From contig DVHJ01000053.1 in assembly GCA_018712145.1 (NCBI GenBank), forward strand, positions 1 to 37,220: 37,220 nucleotides of DNA, written 5' to 3'. The DNA is from Candidatus Faecousia faecigallinarum (GTDB lineage Bacteria; Bacillota; Clostridia; Oscillospirales; Oscillospiraceae). The notes under the pieces were generated by a model. The model made no database searches. It was not told the DNA's origin and saw nothing but the letters and a program-made list of their open reading frames with translations. Position numbers and translations under genes: made by a program. Shown piece after piece: positions 8,253 through 16,379 of the stretch; positions within the stretch are counted from its first letter, which is position 1; every line of letters begins with the position of its first letter.

Positions 8253-8979
8253 GCATATTCTCTCCCGCTTGCAGGCGGGGATGGACGGATTTTCCAAGGG
8301 GCAGAAGCGGCTGGCCGCCTATATTTTGGCGGATCCCCGGCAGGCGGCCCTGAAAACGGCGGAGGAATTGAGCCGGTGCGCCGGGGTTTCGGCGTCTACA
8401 GCGGTGCGGTTTGCCGCCGCCCTGGGGTACGCCGGGTATCCGGAGATGCAGCGGGATTTGCAGCGCGTTGCTCTGAGCGGAACGGCCCCGGCATCCCCCG
8501 CCGGCGGGCTGACCCAAACCATGGAGGCGGATATCCGGCAGATCCGCCAGGTCATGGCCGGCCTTGACCGGGGGGCGTTTTGCCGGTCGGCGGAGGCGGC
8601 AGGCAAGGCCAGGCGGGTGTATGTCCTGGGCTTTCCCCTGGCTGCCCTGCTGGCCCAGGGCCTGTGGCGGCTGCGGCCGGACGTGATTGCCGTGCCCAGG
8701 GGAGAGGAGGAACGCCTGGGCTGGGCCGGGCCGGGGGATATGGTGATTCTTCTGGATTTTCCGCCCTACGCCCCGGACAGCGCCCTGGGGGCGGAAACCG
8801 CCTGGCGGCAGGGCGCCAAGGTGGTGGCCATCACCGACCGGCCTGACGCCCCGGCCGCTAAGCGGGCAGGCATGGTGCTCACCGTCCCGGCCAAGGCCGG
8901 GGAAATGGCCGCCCCGGCCAGCCTGATCCGGGCTTGGCTTACTGCTGTGGCGGAAGGAAAGGGATCGGAATATGGATGA
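8245..8979 (+). CDS. MurR/RpiR family transcriptional regulator
   Basis: A 244-residue regulator with an N-terminal HTH_6 domain (about 1-77: FSKGQKRLAAYILADP, then SRCAGVSASTAVRFAAALGY) and a C-terminal SIS domain (about 110-235) that in this family senses a phosphosugar. The SIS part is rather degenerate around the first glycine-rich loop. It overlaps rluB by 8 bp and the next gene by 8 bp. There is no sugar or amino-sugar operon next to it, so the ligand and targets cannot be inferred. Confidence 0.85.
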   Translation: MGEHILSRLQAGMDGFSKGQKRLAAYILADPRQAALKTAEELSRCAGVSASTAVRFAAALGYAGYPEMQRDLQRVALSGTAPASPAGGLTQTMEADIRQIRQVMAGLDRGAFCRSAEAAGKARRVYVLGFPLAALLAQGLWRLRPDVIAVPRGEEERLGWAGPGDMVILLDFPPYAPDSALGAETAWRQGAKVVAITDRPDAPAAKRAGMVLTVPAKAGEMAAPASLIRAWLTAVAEGKGSEYG

Positions 8980-10195
8980 TGTCATTGTGGTTGGCGGCGG
9001 CCCGGCGGGGATGTTTGCCGCCATTGCCGCTGGCCGGGCAGGCCGGCGGGTTTTGCTCTTGGAGCGGGGGGACCGGCTGGGCAGGAAGCTGCGGATCACC
9101 GGCAAGGGCCGGTGCAACGTGACCAACTGCTGTTCCGCCGGAACGGTGTTGGAGAACATTCCCCGGAACAGCCGCTTTTTGTACAGCGGGGTAACCGCCT
9201 TTCCCCCGGAGAAGGTGATGGCTTTCTTTACCCAGCTGGACTGCCCGTTAAAGGTAGAGCGGGGCAACCGGGTCTTCCCCCAGTCGGACAGCGCCTTAAG
9301 CGTACAGGCAGCCCTGGACCGGGGCCTGGCCCAGGCTGGGGTAAAGGTGATTTACCATGCGCGGGTCCAGGGGGTGGAGACGGAAAACGGGGCGGTGGCC
9401 GGGGTGTTGACCCAGTCCGGCCGGTACGCCGGGGCCAAGGTGATTTTGGCCACCGGGGGCTGCTCCTACCCGGCTACCGGCTCCACCGGGGATGGCTATG
9501 CCCTGGCCAAGGCCCTGGGCCATGAGATTGTGGAGCCGGTTGGCTCCCTGGTTCCCCTGACTGCCGCCGGGGAGGACTGCGCCAGGATGCAGGGGTTGTC
9601 CCTGCGGAACGTGGGGGTGAAGCTCCTGGACAGCCGGGGCAAGTGCGTCTACCGGGACTTTGGGGAGCTGCTGTTTACCCACTTCGGCCTGTCCGGCCCC
9701 ACGGTGCTCAGCGCCAGCGCCCACCTGGCCAAGGCCGGCCCCTACCGGCTGGCCATCGACTTTAAGCCCGCCCTGGAGGAGGGGAAGCTGGACGCCCGGC
9801 TTCTCCGGGATTTGGACATATACAAAAACAGAACCATGGCCAACGCCATGACGGATCTGCTGCCCCGGTCCGCCATCCCGGTGCTCCTGGACAGGGCGGG
9901 GATTGCCGGGGACCTGCCGGCCAATGCCCTGACCCGGCAGCAGCGCCGGGCGTTGGTGGCGGTGCTGAAGGGGTTTACCCTGGAGATTACCGGCAAACGG
10001 CCGGTGGCCGAGGCCATTGTCACCTCCGGCGGGGTGAAAACCGCCCAGGTGAACCCGAAGACCATGGAATCCCGGCTGGTGCCGGGGCTGTACTTTGCCG
10101 GGGAGATTCTGGACTGCGACGGCTATACCGGCGGGTTTAACCTGCAAATTGCCTGGTCCACCGGCTACGCCGCCGGTATGGCAGCGGCGGAGTGA
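8972..10195 (+). CDS. BaiN/HI0933-type FAD-dependent oxidoreductase
   Basis: A flavoprotein of 407 residues. The dinucleotide site is GGGPAG at 8-13, followed by the family marker RLGRKLRITGKGRCNVTN. The C-terminal signature TSGGVKTAQVNPKTMESR and GLYFAGEILDCDGYTGGFN is also present. Members are annotated as NAD(P)/FAD-dependent oxidoreductases. The relative BaiN of Clostridium scindens acts on bile acids, but most family members, including this one by context, have no assigned substrate. It is the last gene of the train. No terminator hairpin is obvious before the repeats that follow. Confidence 0.88.
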   Translation: MDDVIVVGGGPAGMFAAIAAGRAGRRVLLLERGDRLGRKLRITGKGRCNVTNCCSAGTVLENIPRNSRFLYSGVTAFPPEKVMAFFTQLDCPLKVERGNRVFPQSDSALSVQAALDRGLAQAGVKVIYHARVQGVETENGAVAGVLTQSGRYAGAKVILATGGCSYPATGSTGDGYALAKALGHEIVEPVGSLVPLTAAGEDCARMQGLSLRNVGVKLLDSRGKCVYRDFGELLFTHFGLSGPTVLSASAHLAKAGPYRLAIDFKPALEEGKLDARLLRDLDIYKNRTMANAMTDLLPRSAIPVLLDRAGIAGDLPANALTRQQRRALVAVLKGFTLEITGKRPVAEAIVTSGGVKTAQVNPKTMESRLVPGLYFAGEILDCDGYTGGFNLQIAWSTGYAAGMAAAE

Positions 10196-10250
10196 GGAAA
10201 ACCACCGCAAATTTGCCGCCGGGCGTCCTTGCACACGCTGACACCTTACA

Positions 10251-10301
10251 AGTTTTTGCATGTCATTGCGAGGAGCGCAGCGACGTGGCAATCCGCGTCC
10301 C
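10251..10301 (-). repeat. Truncated end of the dispersed element
   Basis: TTTTTGCATGTCATTGCGAG opens this copy, which then has the AGGAGCG-AGCGACG hairpin core and GGCAATCCGCGTCCCC. The element then breaks off into unrelated sequence, so only one terminal repeat is present. It begins 55 bp after the flavoprotein stop. Confidence 0.65.
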
Positions 10302-10360
10302 CTGGCTGAGACGTAGTACATTGCACCACTGCCCGGCCGCGCGCACACCTACCAAACTTG

Positions 10361-10538
10361 TCATTGCGAACCAGTGCGCACACTGGTGCGGCAATCCGCG
10401 TCCCCGCAGGGAAAGCTAACAAGTTGGCAATACTTTGGGCAAATCCGCAGCATCTCTCGTATTCGCCCAAAGTATTCCCTTTCGCCATGTCCTGCCGCAG
10501 GGTTACGGATTGCCACGTCGCTCCGCTCCTCGCAATGA
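10361..10538. repeat. Complete MITE-like inverted-repeat element, copy 1
   Basis: A 178-bp element framed by TCATTGCG (10361-10368) and CGCAATGA (10531-10538). The left arm contains the CCAGTG-CACTGG hairpin and GGCAATCCGCGTCCCCGCAG. The right arm contains CTGCCGCAGGGTTACGGATT and the CGTCGCTCCGCTCC hairpin. The centre is itself a dyad, TACTTTGGGC facing GCCCAAAGTA. No coding frame is believable. Confidence 0.75.
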
Positions 10539-10636
10539 CAATGGGGGGACGTCCTTGCACCCGCCGGCACGCTCCCGCGTTCCGCACACCTTGCGCGCCA
10601 AACGGCCTTGCACCCGCGAACACGTACCCGTCTTCT

Positions 10637-10825
10637 GCATGTCATTGCGAACCAGTGCGCACACTGGTGTGGCAATCCGCATCCCCGCAGAGATACTTGA
10701 CAAGTTGGCTGCCGTTGGGGCAAATCCGCAGCACCTCTCGTATTCGCCCAAAGTATTCCCTTTCGTCATGTACTGCCGCAGGGGATGCGGATTGTCCCGT
10801 CGCTTCGCTCCTCGCAATGACATGC
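10637..10825. repeat. Complete MITE-like inverted-repeat element, copy 2
   Basis: Bounded by GCATGTCATTGCG (10637-10649) and CGCAATGACATGC (10813-10825), 189 bp in all, with the same internal order as copy 1. A central-module fragment (TTACGAATTCACCCTAAGTG) follows at about 10884-10903. Between copies 1 and 2 is a Cys/Pro-rich looking filler with the recurrent GTCCTTGCACCCGC motif but no gene. Confidence 0.75.
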
Positions 10826-10970
10826 TGAAACTTGCTGCGTGTCTACGGGTGCAACTGCGTGGTGCCATGGCAAATTTGTTACGCCTTACGAATTCACCCT
10901 AAGTGCTGTTCTCTGTTATGCCCTGCCGCCACGGTACATTCTGCAATCCAGGCCGGGCGGAAAAAAGGGG

Positions 10971-10999
10971 TTGACAACCGATGGGAAAAGTGGTATCAT
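10971..10999 (+). promoter_or_regulatory. Strong sigma-A promoter for the tRNA pair
   Basis: A perfect TTGACA (10971-10976), 17 nt, TATCAT (10994-10999). The predicted start near 11006 gives a leader of about 30 nt before the first tRNA. This is the best -35 box in the window, as expected for stable RNA. Confidence 0.85.
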
Positions 11000-11037
11000 A
11001 CCGCATGCAACGGTGCCGGCGCTGTGGTGCCGATTAT

Positions 11038-11114
11038 GGGCCTTTAGCTCAGTTGGTTAGAGCCTCCGGCTCATAACCGGATCGTCCCGGGTTCGAATCC
11101 CTGAAGGCCCACCA
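11038..11114 (+). tRNA. tRNA with CAU anticodon (Met, or Ile2 if modified)
   Basis: A complete 77-nt cloverleaf with encoded CCA. The acceptor stem is GGGCCTT/AAGGCCC, the D stem GCTC/GAGC, the anticodon stem TCCGG/CCGGA around CTCATAA (anticodon CAT), and the T arm CCGGG-TTCGAAT-CCCTG, with one C-U mismatch in its stem. It is not the initiator type, because the first acceptor pair is G-C. From sequence alone I cannot separate elongator Met from lysidine-modified Ile2. Confidence 0.93.
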
Positions 11115-11149
11115 TCAACTCAGCTTATGCTTTTTTATAGATTGCAGAT

Positions 11150-11225
<76 letters not shown>

Positions 11226-11228
11226 TAT

Positions 11229-11280
11229 TTGGACGCCGATCTGGATACACTCTGTATCCCGACCGGCGTCCAGCTATTTT
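11229..11280 (+). terminator. Terminator of the tRNA operon
   Basis: The outer stem GGACGCCG (11231-11238) pairs with CGGCGTCC (11264-11271), and the inner stem GGATAC pairs with GTATCC. TATTTT follows the structure. It lies only a few bases after the tRNA-Trp CCA end. Confidence 0.75.
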
Positions 11281-11486
11281 CCATGGCACTAGGGTTCCCC
11301 GGCCTTAGGGCACCGGCAGATGGATTTTCCCTTGCTGCTCAACTTGGAAGTAAAATCATGATGAGGTAGTTGGTGATGCTATGGATACCCACGCTCGTCT
11401 CCCGGGTATGCCTGACGCCCAGCCAGAAATCCGCAGCGATCCAGATGCTTAAAGCCATGAGCCATGACAACGAAACATTGGAAATC
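11281..11486. other. Gene-free stretch between tRNAs and accessory segment
   Basis: About 200 bases with no convincing gene or repeat. The only open frame of note is a 49-codon minus-strand frame (11339-11488) with hydrophobic content that begins inside the hairpin at 11487-11516 and has no good ribosome site; I treat it as noise or a gene remnant. Confidence 0.4.
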
Positions 11487-11516
11487 ATGCCGGACTGACG
11501 CCTGTCAGCCCGGCAT
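11487..11516 (-). terminator. Hairpin downstream of the CmpB-like gene
   Basis: ATGCCGGACTGAC (11487-11499) faces GTCAGCCCGGCAT (11504-11516). On the minus-strand RNA the single odd pair is a G-U wobble, while on the plus strand it is an A-C mismatch, so the minus strand is the likely functional one. It lies 15 nt after the stop at 11532. The downstream T run is poor (GATTTCC). Confidence 0.5.
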
Positions 11517-11531
11517 TTGTCTGCCCGGGGA

Positions 11532-12226
11532 TTATTCGGTGAACTGCATATTGGGAAACAGGCGGGTCATGGTCTCATCGCCGTAGGTATCGTCCAGCCA
11601 TTGGGCAACAGGATTGTGGGCAGGCTCTCCTGCCGCCCGTGTTCTCCACCGGGTAATCGCGGCGGAAGTGACCAGCAAGTTCACTGCCATAAAGACCGTC
11701 ATTGCCACACAGGCAATCCGCCAACCCGTTCCCTTCATCTTTTCCAACAGGCGGCTGATCCAGGGGAAGGCAAACCGCATAAACACAATACCCAGCACCC
11801 CCCACATGAACGCCATTTTCAGGCTGACCCGGCCGCCCAGGTTCAACATGTGTTCACTGTAATCCCAGGAAACAGAACCGAAGCACAGTTCCTGGAACAG
11901 GCTGCCAAAATATTCTACGGCGGCGCCGTATACGGTAAACACCCCGAATTGCACCAGCAGATTTTTGCTTTTCAGCACCACCGACAGCAAATACACCGCC
12001 ACGGCGCCAATGCCATAGATCAGGCAGAATGGCCCCCAGACCGTAGCGGAGTGATGCTCCCAATGCCCCTTGCATAAGACGCACACAGGCCCTCCAGCAC
12101 AAAACCGGCCACACTGCCCAGCATAAACAGCCAAAATAATGTGGAATACCGGATCGGATACGAAACGCCCCGCTGTTTCGGGGAAGACAGAAGCGTCCGG
12201 CGCAAACAAGTCATGACAGCATCCAT
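11532..12226 (-). pseudogene. CmpB-like (PF06541) membrane protein, frameshifted
   Basis: A multi-spanning membrane protein of the putative ABC-permease/CmpB family, recognised by WGPFCLIYGIGAVAVYLL and the N-terminal FWLFMLGSVAGFVLEG. The ATG at 12226 follows an AAAGAGG ribosome site. The frame breaks at about 12084: restoring one G there turns GGCCTG-TG-TGC into codons for G-L-W-C and joins FVLEGLWC to VLCKGHWEHHSATVWG, giving 231 residues. As read, the first part runs into a stop at 12020. The function of the family is not known to me. A sequencing error is a possible alternative to real decay. Confidence 0.7.
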
Positions 12227-12242
12227 CTTTTTGTCCTCTTTC

Positions 12243-13561
12243 TCATTGCAGTTTGCCGTCCAGCCAGTTGGTGGGGGGGCTGGCAAATCGGGCCGGTCTG
12301 CGGCGGGAATGCATTTGTCCGTCAGTTCTTCCACATCTTCAGGGTTTTGCAGATCGGTGGAGTGGGCGCCGGAGGCCTTGACCATTTTTGCCAGTGCCCC
12401 CTGATTGTCCAGCAGCGGACAGGGGCGCAGCAGGTTATCCGAGAATGGCTGGTTGTCGTGGTAGGCCATGAACAGGGGTGAGCGCAATCCCTCCAGCAGT
12501 GTTTTTTCCCGGATGCTGGAATCGGAGTAGTGGATGAACGCGCAGGGGTCCATGTCGCCGTTGGCGTTGATGTGCAGGTAGCGCCGTCCACCGGCAATAC
12601 AGCCGCCGGCATATTCCCCATCATTCCAGAAGTCCATGGTAAAAATGGGCTTCGTTTCCCGGAATTTCCGCACCTGCTGATACATGAATTTCCGCTGCTC
12701 GGCGGAAACCATCAGCTCCGGTACGGCGTCTTTGCCCACCGGCATGTAGGTAAACAGCCAGCAGAACTTGGCACCCCACTGGATCATCTGGTCGAAGTAT
12801 TCCTCGCTGCCGATGACCTGGGTATTTTGACTGGTGTAGCAGCAGGAAAGGCCAAAGGGCAGACGCTTCTCCCGCAAGATGGCCATGGCCTGTTCGATGC
12901 GGCGGAAAGTCCCTGCGCCACGGCGGAAGTCGGTGGAGGCCTCAAAGCCTTCCACACTGATGGCGGGGATAAAGTTTTTCACCCGCAGCATGTCGCCGGC
13001 AAACGCTTCGTCGATGAGGGTGGCGTTGGTAAAGGCGGTGAATTGACAGTCGGGATGGGCCTGGCACAGTTGGATAATGTCTTTCTTGCGAACCAGGGGT
13101 TCGCCGCCGGTAAACAGGAAGAAATAGCAGCCAAGCTCGTTGGCCTGATTCACGATGCTGTCCATTTCTGCGTAGCTCAGGTTCAGCTTGTTGCCGTACT
13201 CTGCCGCCCAGCAGCCGGTGCAATGGAGGTTGCAGGCCGAGGTGGGATCCATCAGAATGGCCCAGGGGATGTTGCAGCCGTACTTTTCCCGGTTCTTTTC
13301 CTGCTCGGCATAACCAAACAGCGTGGCGTTCAAACCAAAATTGCGGAAAGTTGCCTTTAATATGTCGTTGTCGATATCCCGCCACAACCCCATCAGGTAG
13401 CGGTGCCACACATTGTCGGGGTTGTCCAGGATTTTGCGGAAAACCTCGGTCTGGCTTTTATCCCACCCGAGCCCCTCAATCAAACCGAGGAGCTTTGGCA
13501 GGTTTTTTTCCGGGTCGCCGGAGATGTAGTCCATGGCAGTGGATAGGGCCGCTCTGGTCAA
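12243..13561 (-). CDS. Radical SAM protein with damaged ends
   Basis: A radical SAM enzyme with the cluster motif C110-x3-C114-x2-C117 in SACNLHCTGCW and a Cys-bearing C-terminal region (GGCIAGGRRYLHINANGDMDP, then LRPCPLLDN). It resembles a widespread Firmicute family of unknown substrate. The reading begins at TTG 13561 without a ribosome site. The better start is ATG 13579, spaced properly from AAAGGA, but its fifth codon is TAA. Near the end, adding one base to the run of seven C (plus-strand G 12273-12279) restores an ending NWLDGKLQ and a TGA at 12243, followed by a normal start for the next gene. As read, the frame instead continues to 12020 through the CmpB-like gene. The core is intact; the gene may be decaying. 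Confidence 0.72.
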
Positions 13562-13836
13562 AGATTATTTGATACGCATTGAGAAATATCCTTTCTAACT
13601 TAAGTTTATGTGATAGCAGTTACAAAAGCTGAAGGTTTGTTTTTGCTGCAAAAGGGATACACCGCAATTCCTGCAAAATACGGAAATGCCGGTTTGCGCT
13701 CAGTGGGCATTGCATCTACCTCCTTGTGTTGATGTATGCATTTTATTTTGCCTGTGTTTGGGAATTGATGGCGAATTGTTTACAAGATATGAAAAACGCA
13801 TTTTTCTTGTTTTTTTGCCGGCGATTGTAGAAAAAG

Positions 13837-13879
13837 CCATCGCCGCCTGCCTGGGCGGTGCCCAGACAGGCGGCGATGG
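13837..13879 (-). terminator. Strong terminator of the two-component operon segment
   Basis: A 19-bp stem (13837-13855 against 13861-13879) with a 5-nt loop. On the minus-strand RNA it is fully paired with one G-U wobble and is followed by GCTTTTTCTAC, a usable U-tract. It lies directly behind the response-regulator remnant at 13884-13943, whose terminator it probably was originally. Confidence 0.8.
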
Positions 13880-13883
13880 TGAC

Positions 13884-13943
13884 TTATGGCAGCACGGCCT
13901 TATAGCCCAGGCCATGCACCGTTATAATTCTGTCCAGTCTGTT
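13884..13943 (-). pseudogene. Orphan C-terminal tail of an OmpR-type response regulator
   Basis: The minus strand encodes NRLDRIITVHGLGYKAVLP and a stop, only 19 codons. This is the end of an OmpR/PhoB winged-helix domain and shares VHGLGYKAVL with the intact regulator at 16376-17050. At the DNA level the two ends are clearly diverged, so it is not a fresh duplication. It abuts the stop of the small membrane gene at 13947. No start or receiver domain remains. Confidence 0.75.
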
Positions 13944-13946
13944 TCA

Positions 13947-14327
13947 TTACTCCGGTGCTGAGAGATCTTCTATCAGCTTTAAAATCTGCGGCGCCAGCTT
14001 TTCCCGTTCCTTTCTGGTGATCTTAGTATATAGCGGATAGGCTGCAGCCACAGCTGCAATTCCAATGATTCCGATAATCACGCCGGGAATAAACCAATTT
14101 TCCATCCAAACCATGGTACAGCACATGCCGATCCCCAAAAGCAGACAACCAATGACGCCCACGGCGATAGATACAATGGTACTCTTTTTGGTGGTACTTT
14201 GATCCAGCTTTCTCAGCTGTTCCATTTTATCTTGGGCCTTTGGCAGGTATTTTTGCCGGATGCGCTGGATTTCCTCCTGCTGTTTGGCTGAGTAGGTATA
14301 ATTGAAGATGTCTTTCCTGTTTTCCAC
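13947..14327 (-). CDS. Small two-TM membrane protein, conserved, unknown role
   Basis: A 126-residue protein with a charged N-terminal half (YTYSAKQQEEIQRIRQKYLP, likely coiled or helical), two membrane segments (about 51-72 and 78-95) and a short basic tail. I recognise the general pattern from Clostridia but know no function. The GTG at 14327 sits seven bases behind AGAAAGGAAG; the longer frame upstream has no such site. It is the last intact gene of the RR-HK-membrane cluster, 38 nt behind its neighbour. Confidence 0.65.
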   Translation of the reverse strand: MENRKDIFNYTYSAKQQEEIQRIRQKYLPKAQDKMEQLRKLDQSTTKKSTIVSIAVGVIGCLLLGIGMCCTMVWMENWFIPGVIIGIIGIAAVAAAYPLYTKITRKEREKLAPQILKLIEDLSAPE

Positions 14328-14365
14328 AACCAATCTTCCTTTCTGATGAACGGGATATGCATAGT

Positions 14366-15301
14366 CTAGTTGCAATGAGAAGAATCAAATTTTGATTCGG
14401 AATGATGATGTTTTAACTGCCTTAGCTGTTTTGTGGAATGGACGATCATATAAATCGCCATGGCCAAGATAATGATGCAGACAACGCCTCCGGAGGCCCC
14501 CAGCATGATGCGGCGGAACTCAGGCTCATCCCTGCCAAATTGGGCAAGCATGGCCGTTTCCAGGGAGAGCATGGAGACCAGAGCTGCGGTCAGACTGATT
14601 ACCTTGGCTGCCGACAGCACAGGGTTGCCCCGCTTTCGGAACCTGATGACGTTGATCACCGCGGTGATGGTGATATAGAAGGTATAAAATGCCATGGCGT
14701 AGATAAGCACCCCGGGGTAGGAAAAGCCCCGGTTTTGGGTCACCATATACACGACAATGCCCACCAGCGCCTGGTTCATCCACAGCAGGATAATGCCGCA
14801 GACCCGGTAGCGCTGCAGCGCGGACCGCCTGTCCTGGTCAAGGGGCTTTCGGTGGACATACCGGACCAGCACCGCCCGCATGGCTGACAGCAGGGCATAG
14901 TAAAATGCAAGGGCCACAAACCAGGCGGAACGGTATCGGATACCGGAGAACAGGTTTAGCGCAACGTACAACAAGTTGACCAACAGGCCGCCGTGGAGGG
15001 TAATTTCTGAGCGAAAGACAGCGTCGTCAAGAAGACGGTTCCTCAAGGGCGTGCTGTGGATTTTTTGGACCAGGGGAAGTCCGCCGATTCCATTGCGTGC
15101 CGCTTTAACGACGCCGGATATCCCGGTTGCGGTGATCACCAATGCGTAGGCGGATAGAATATACGACAAATAGGATAAAATGGAATGTTCGCCAGTGCCA
15201 AGCATAACAAACACGAAAATGAACGATGGCACAGCAATGAGCAAGGTGGGCAGGGGAGGAAGAAAAAATATTTTTTTCAACACTGCGTTAAGGCGTTCCA
15301 T
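14366..15301 (-). CDS. Eight-TM membrane protein of unknown function
   Basis: A protein of 311 residues with about eight hydrophobic segments (near 11-34, 41-66, 103-122, 125-148, 167-190, 195-222, 234-258, 268-290) and a His/Lys-rich C-terminal tail. No catalytic motif, ATPase or transporter signature is visible. It overlaps the histidine kinase gene by 14 bp, so it is probably a functional partner of the two-component system, perhaps its sensor accessory or target. That role is inference from position only. Confidence 0.65.
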   Translation of the reverse strand: MERLNAVLKKIFFLPPLPTLLIAVPSFIFVFVMLGTGEHSILSYLSYILSAYALVITATGISGVVKAARNGIGGLPLVQKIHSTPLRNRLLDDAVFRSEITLHGGLLVNLLYVALNLFSGIRYRSAWFVALAFYYALLSAMRAVLVRYVHRKPLDQDRRSALQRYRVCGIILLWMNQALVGIVVYMVTQNRGFSYPGVLIYAMAFYTFYITITAVINVIRFRKRGNPVLSAAKVISLTAALVSMLSLETAMLAQFGRDEPEFRRIMLGASGGVVCIIILAMAIYMIVHSTKQLRQLKHHHSESKFDSSHCN

Positions 15302-16379
15302 ACGGCTCCCTCCTGAGCTTTACGGTAAATATGCTGCCCTTTCCCACCTCGCTGCTGACGGAGATATCCCCGCCCACAATGTCTATGACCCGCTTAACCA
15401 GCGCCAGTCCCAGACCGTTGCCCTGGGTGGCGTGGGAGGTATCCCCCTGATAAAACTTTTCAAACATGTGTTTACCAACCTCTGGGGAGATTCCGCAGCC
15501 GGTGTCCGACACCTGCACCACAGCAAACTCTCCTTCTGCTTTCAGGGTGAGGGAAATTTTGCCGCGGGGCGGGGTAAATTTGATGGCATTGGAAAACAGG
15601 TTGTTCCAGACAAGAGACAGAAGCTCCTCATCGCTATTTACCATAACTTCCGCTTCTACATCGGTTTCAATGTCCAGGGCCTTGTCTTCCCATGCGCGCT
15701 CGAAGGTAAGCAGGCATTCGCACAACTGCTCACCCAAGTCATAGGTCTCCGCCTTGGGATAAATCTGCTGGTTTTCCAGCTTATTGAGTTTTAGGATGTT
15801 GGTAATCAGATTAGCCAGCCGGCGGGAAGCGTCTGTAATTGCCTTGGCGTATTCCAGCCGCTTGTTTTCCGGCAAATCCTGCTGCTGGAGCATGGTGCCG
15901 TAGTTCTGGATCACCGCCAGCGGCGTTTTCAATTCGTGAGATACGTTGGCGATAAAGTCAGTCCGCAGGGTTTCCGTGCCGGACAGCTCCTGGGCCATTT
16001 GATTGAAGTAATCGGCAATCACCCCGAACCCGTCGGCGTTGGCAATCCCATGCAGGGGCGGGATTCTCACCGAAAAATCGCCCGTCATCATTTGCTCCGC
16101 CGCCTTGATGATTTGCCCCACAGGCCGGCCTACCATAAACTTGCGCCGGATTTCATCAACGATGGTACACAAAAAACTCAATAAAATTACATTTAAAAAG
16201 GTTACCTTGGCGGCCCGCTCAATATGTTCCTGCGTCAGCTCCAGATTTGCCGATCTGGTCATCATATTGAGAAACAGGATCATACAACAGCTGATGATAA
16301 AGGCCATCAGTAGGAAAAAAGTAATATACCGCCGGAGGGCGAACAGCCATCGGATGTTTTTTTTATCCTGCCCGCTCAT
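15288..16379 (-). CDS. Sensor histidine kinase, short-loop membrane type
   Basis: A 363-residue kinase with two membrane helices (about 18-39 and 58-75) separated by only about 18 residues, so there is no room for a large outside sensor. HAMP-like sequence follows to about residue 135. The phospho-acceptor is H148 in ANVSHELKTPL, the N box is NNLFSNAIKF (about 259-268), and the ATP lid shows DTGCGIS and GNGLGLAL. Short-loop kinases often rely on a partner membrane protein to sense envelope stress. The start overlaps the response regulator stop as ATGA. Confidence 0.93.
   Translation of the reverse strand: MSGQDKKNIRWLFALRRYITFFLLMAFIISCCMILFLNMMTRSANLELTQEHIERAAKVTFLNVILLSFLCTIVDEIRRKFMVGRPVGQIIKAAEQMMTGDFSVRIPPLHGIANADGFGVIADYFNQMAQELSGTETLRTDFIANVSHELKTPLAVIQNYGTMLQQQDLPENKRLEYAKAITDASRRLANLITNILKLNKLENQQIYPKAETYDLGEQLCECLLTFERAWEDKALDIETDVEAEVMVNSDEELLSLVWNNLFSNAIKFTPPRGKISLTLKAEGEFAVVQVSDTGCGISPEVGKHMFEKFYQGDTSHATQGNGLGLALVKRVIDIVGGDISVSSEVGKGSIFTVKLRREPYGTP

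Noticed and set aside
10196-10930. CRISPR array
   Set aside because: The repeats are long palindromes at uneven distance in alternating variants, with no uniform spacers and no cas genes.
11339-11488. 49-residue hydrophobic minus-strand frame
   Set aside because: It starts inside a hairpin with no ribosome site and matches no family I know.
13686-13961. Plus-strand 91-residue frame
   Set aside because: It crosses the strong terminator hairpin and the regulator remnant and has no ribosome site.
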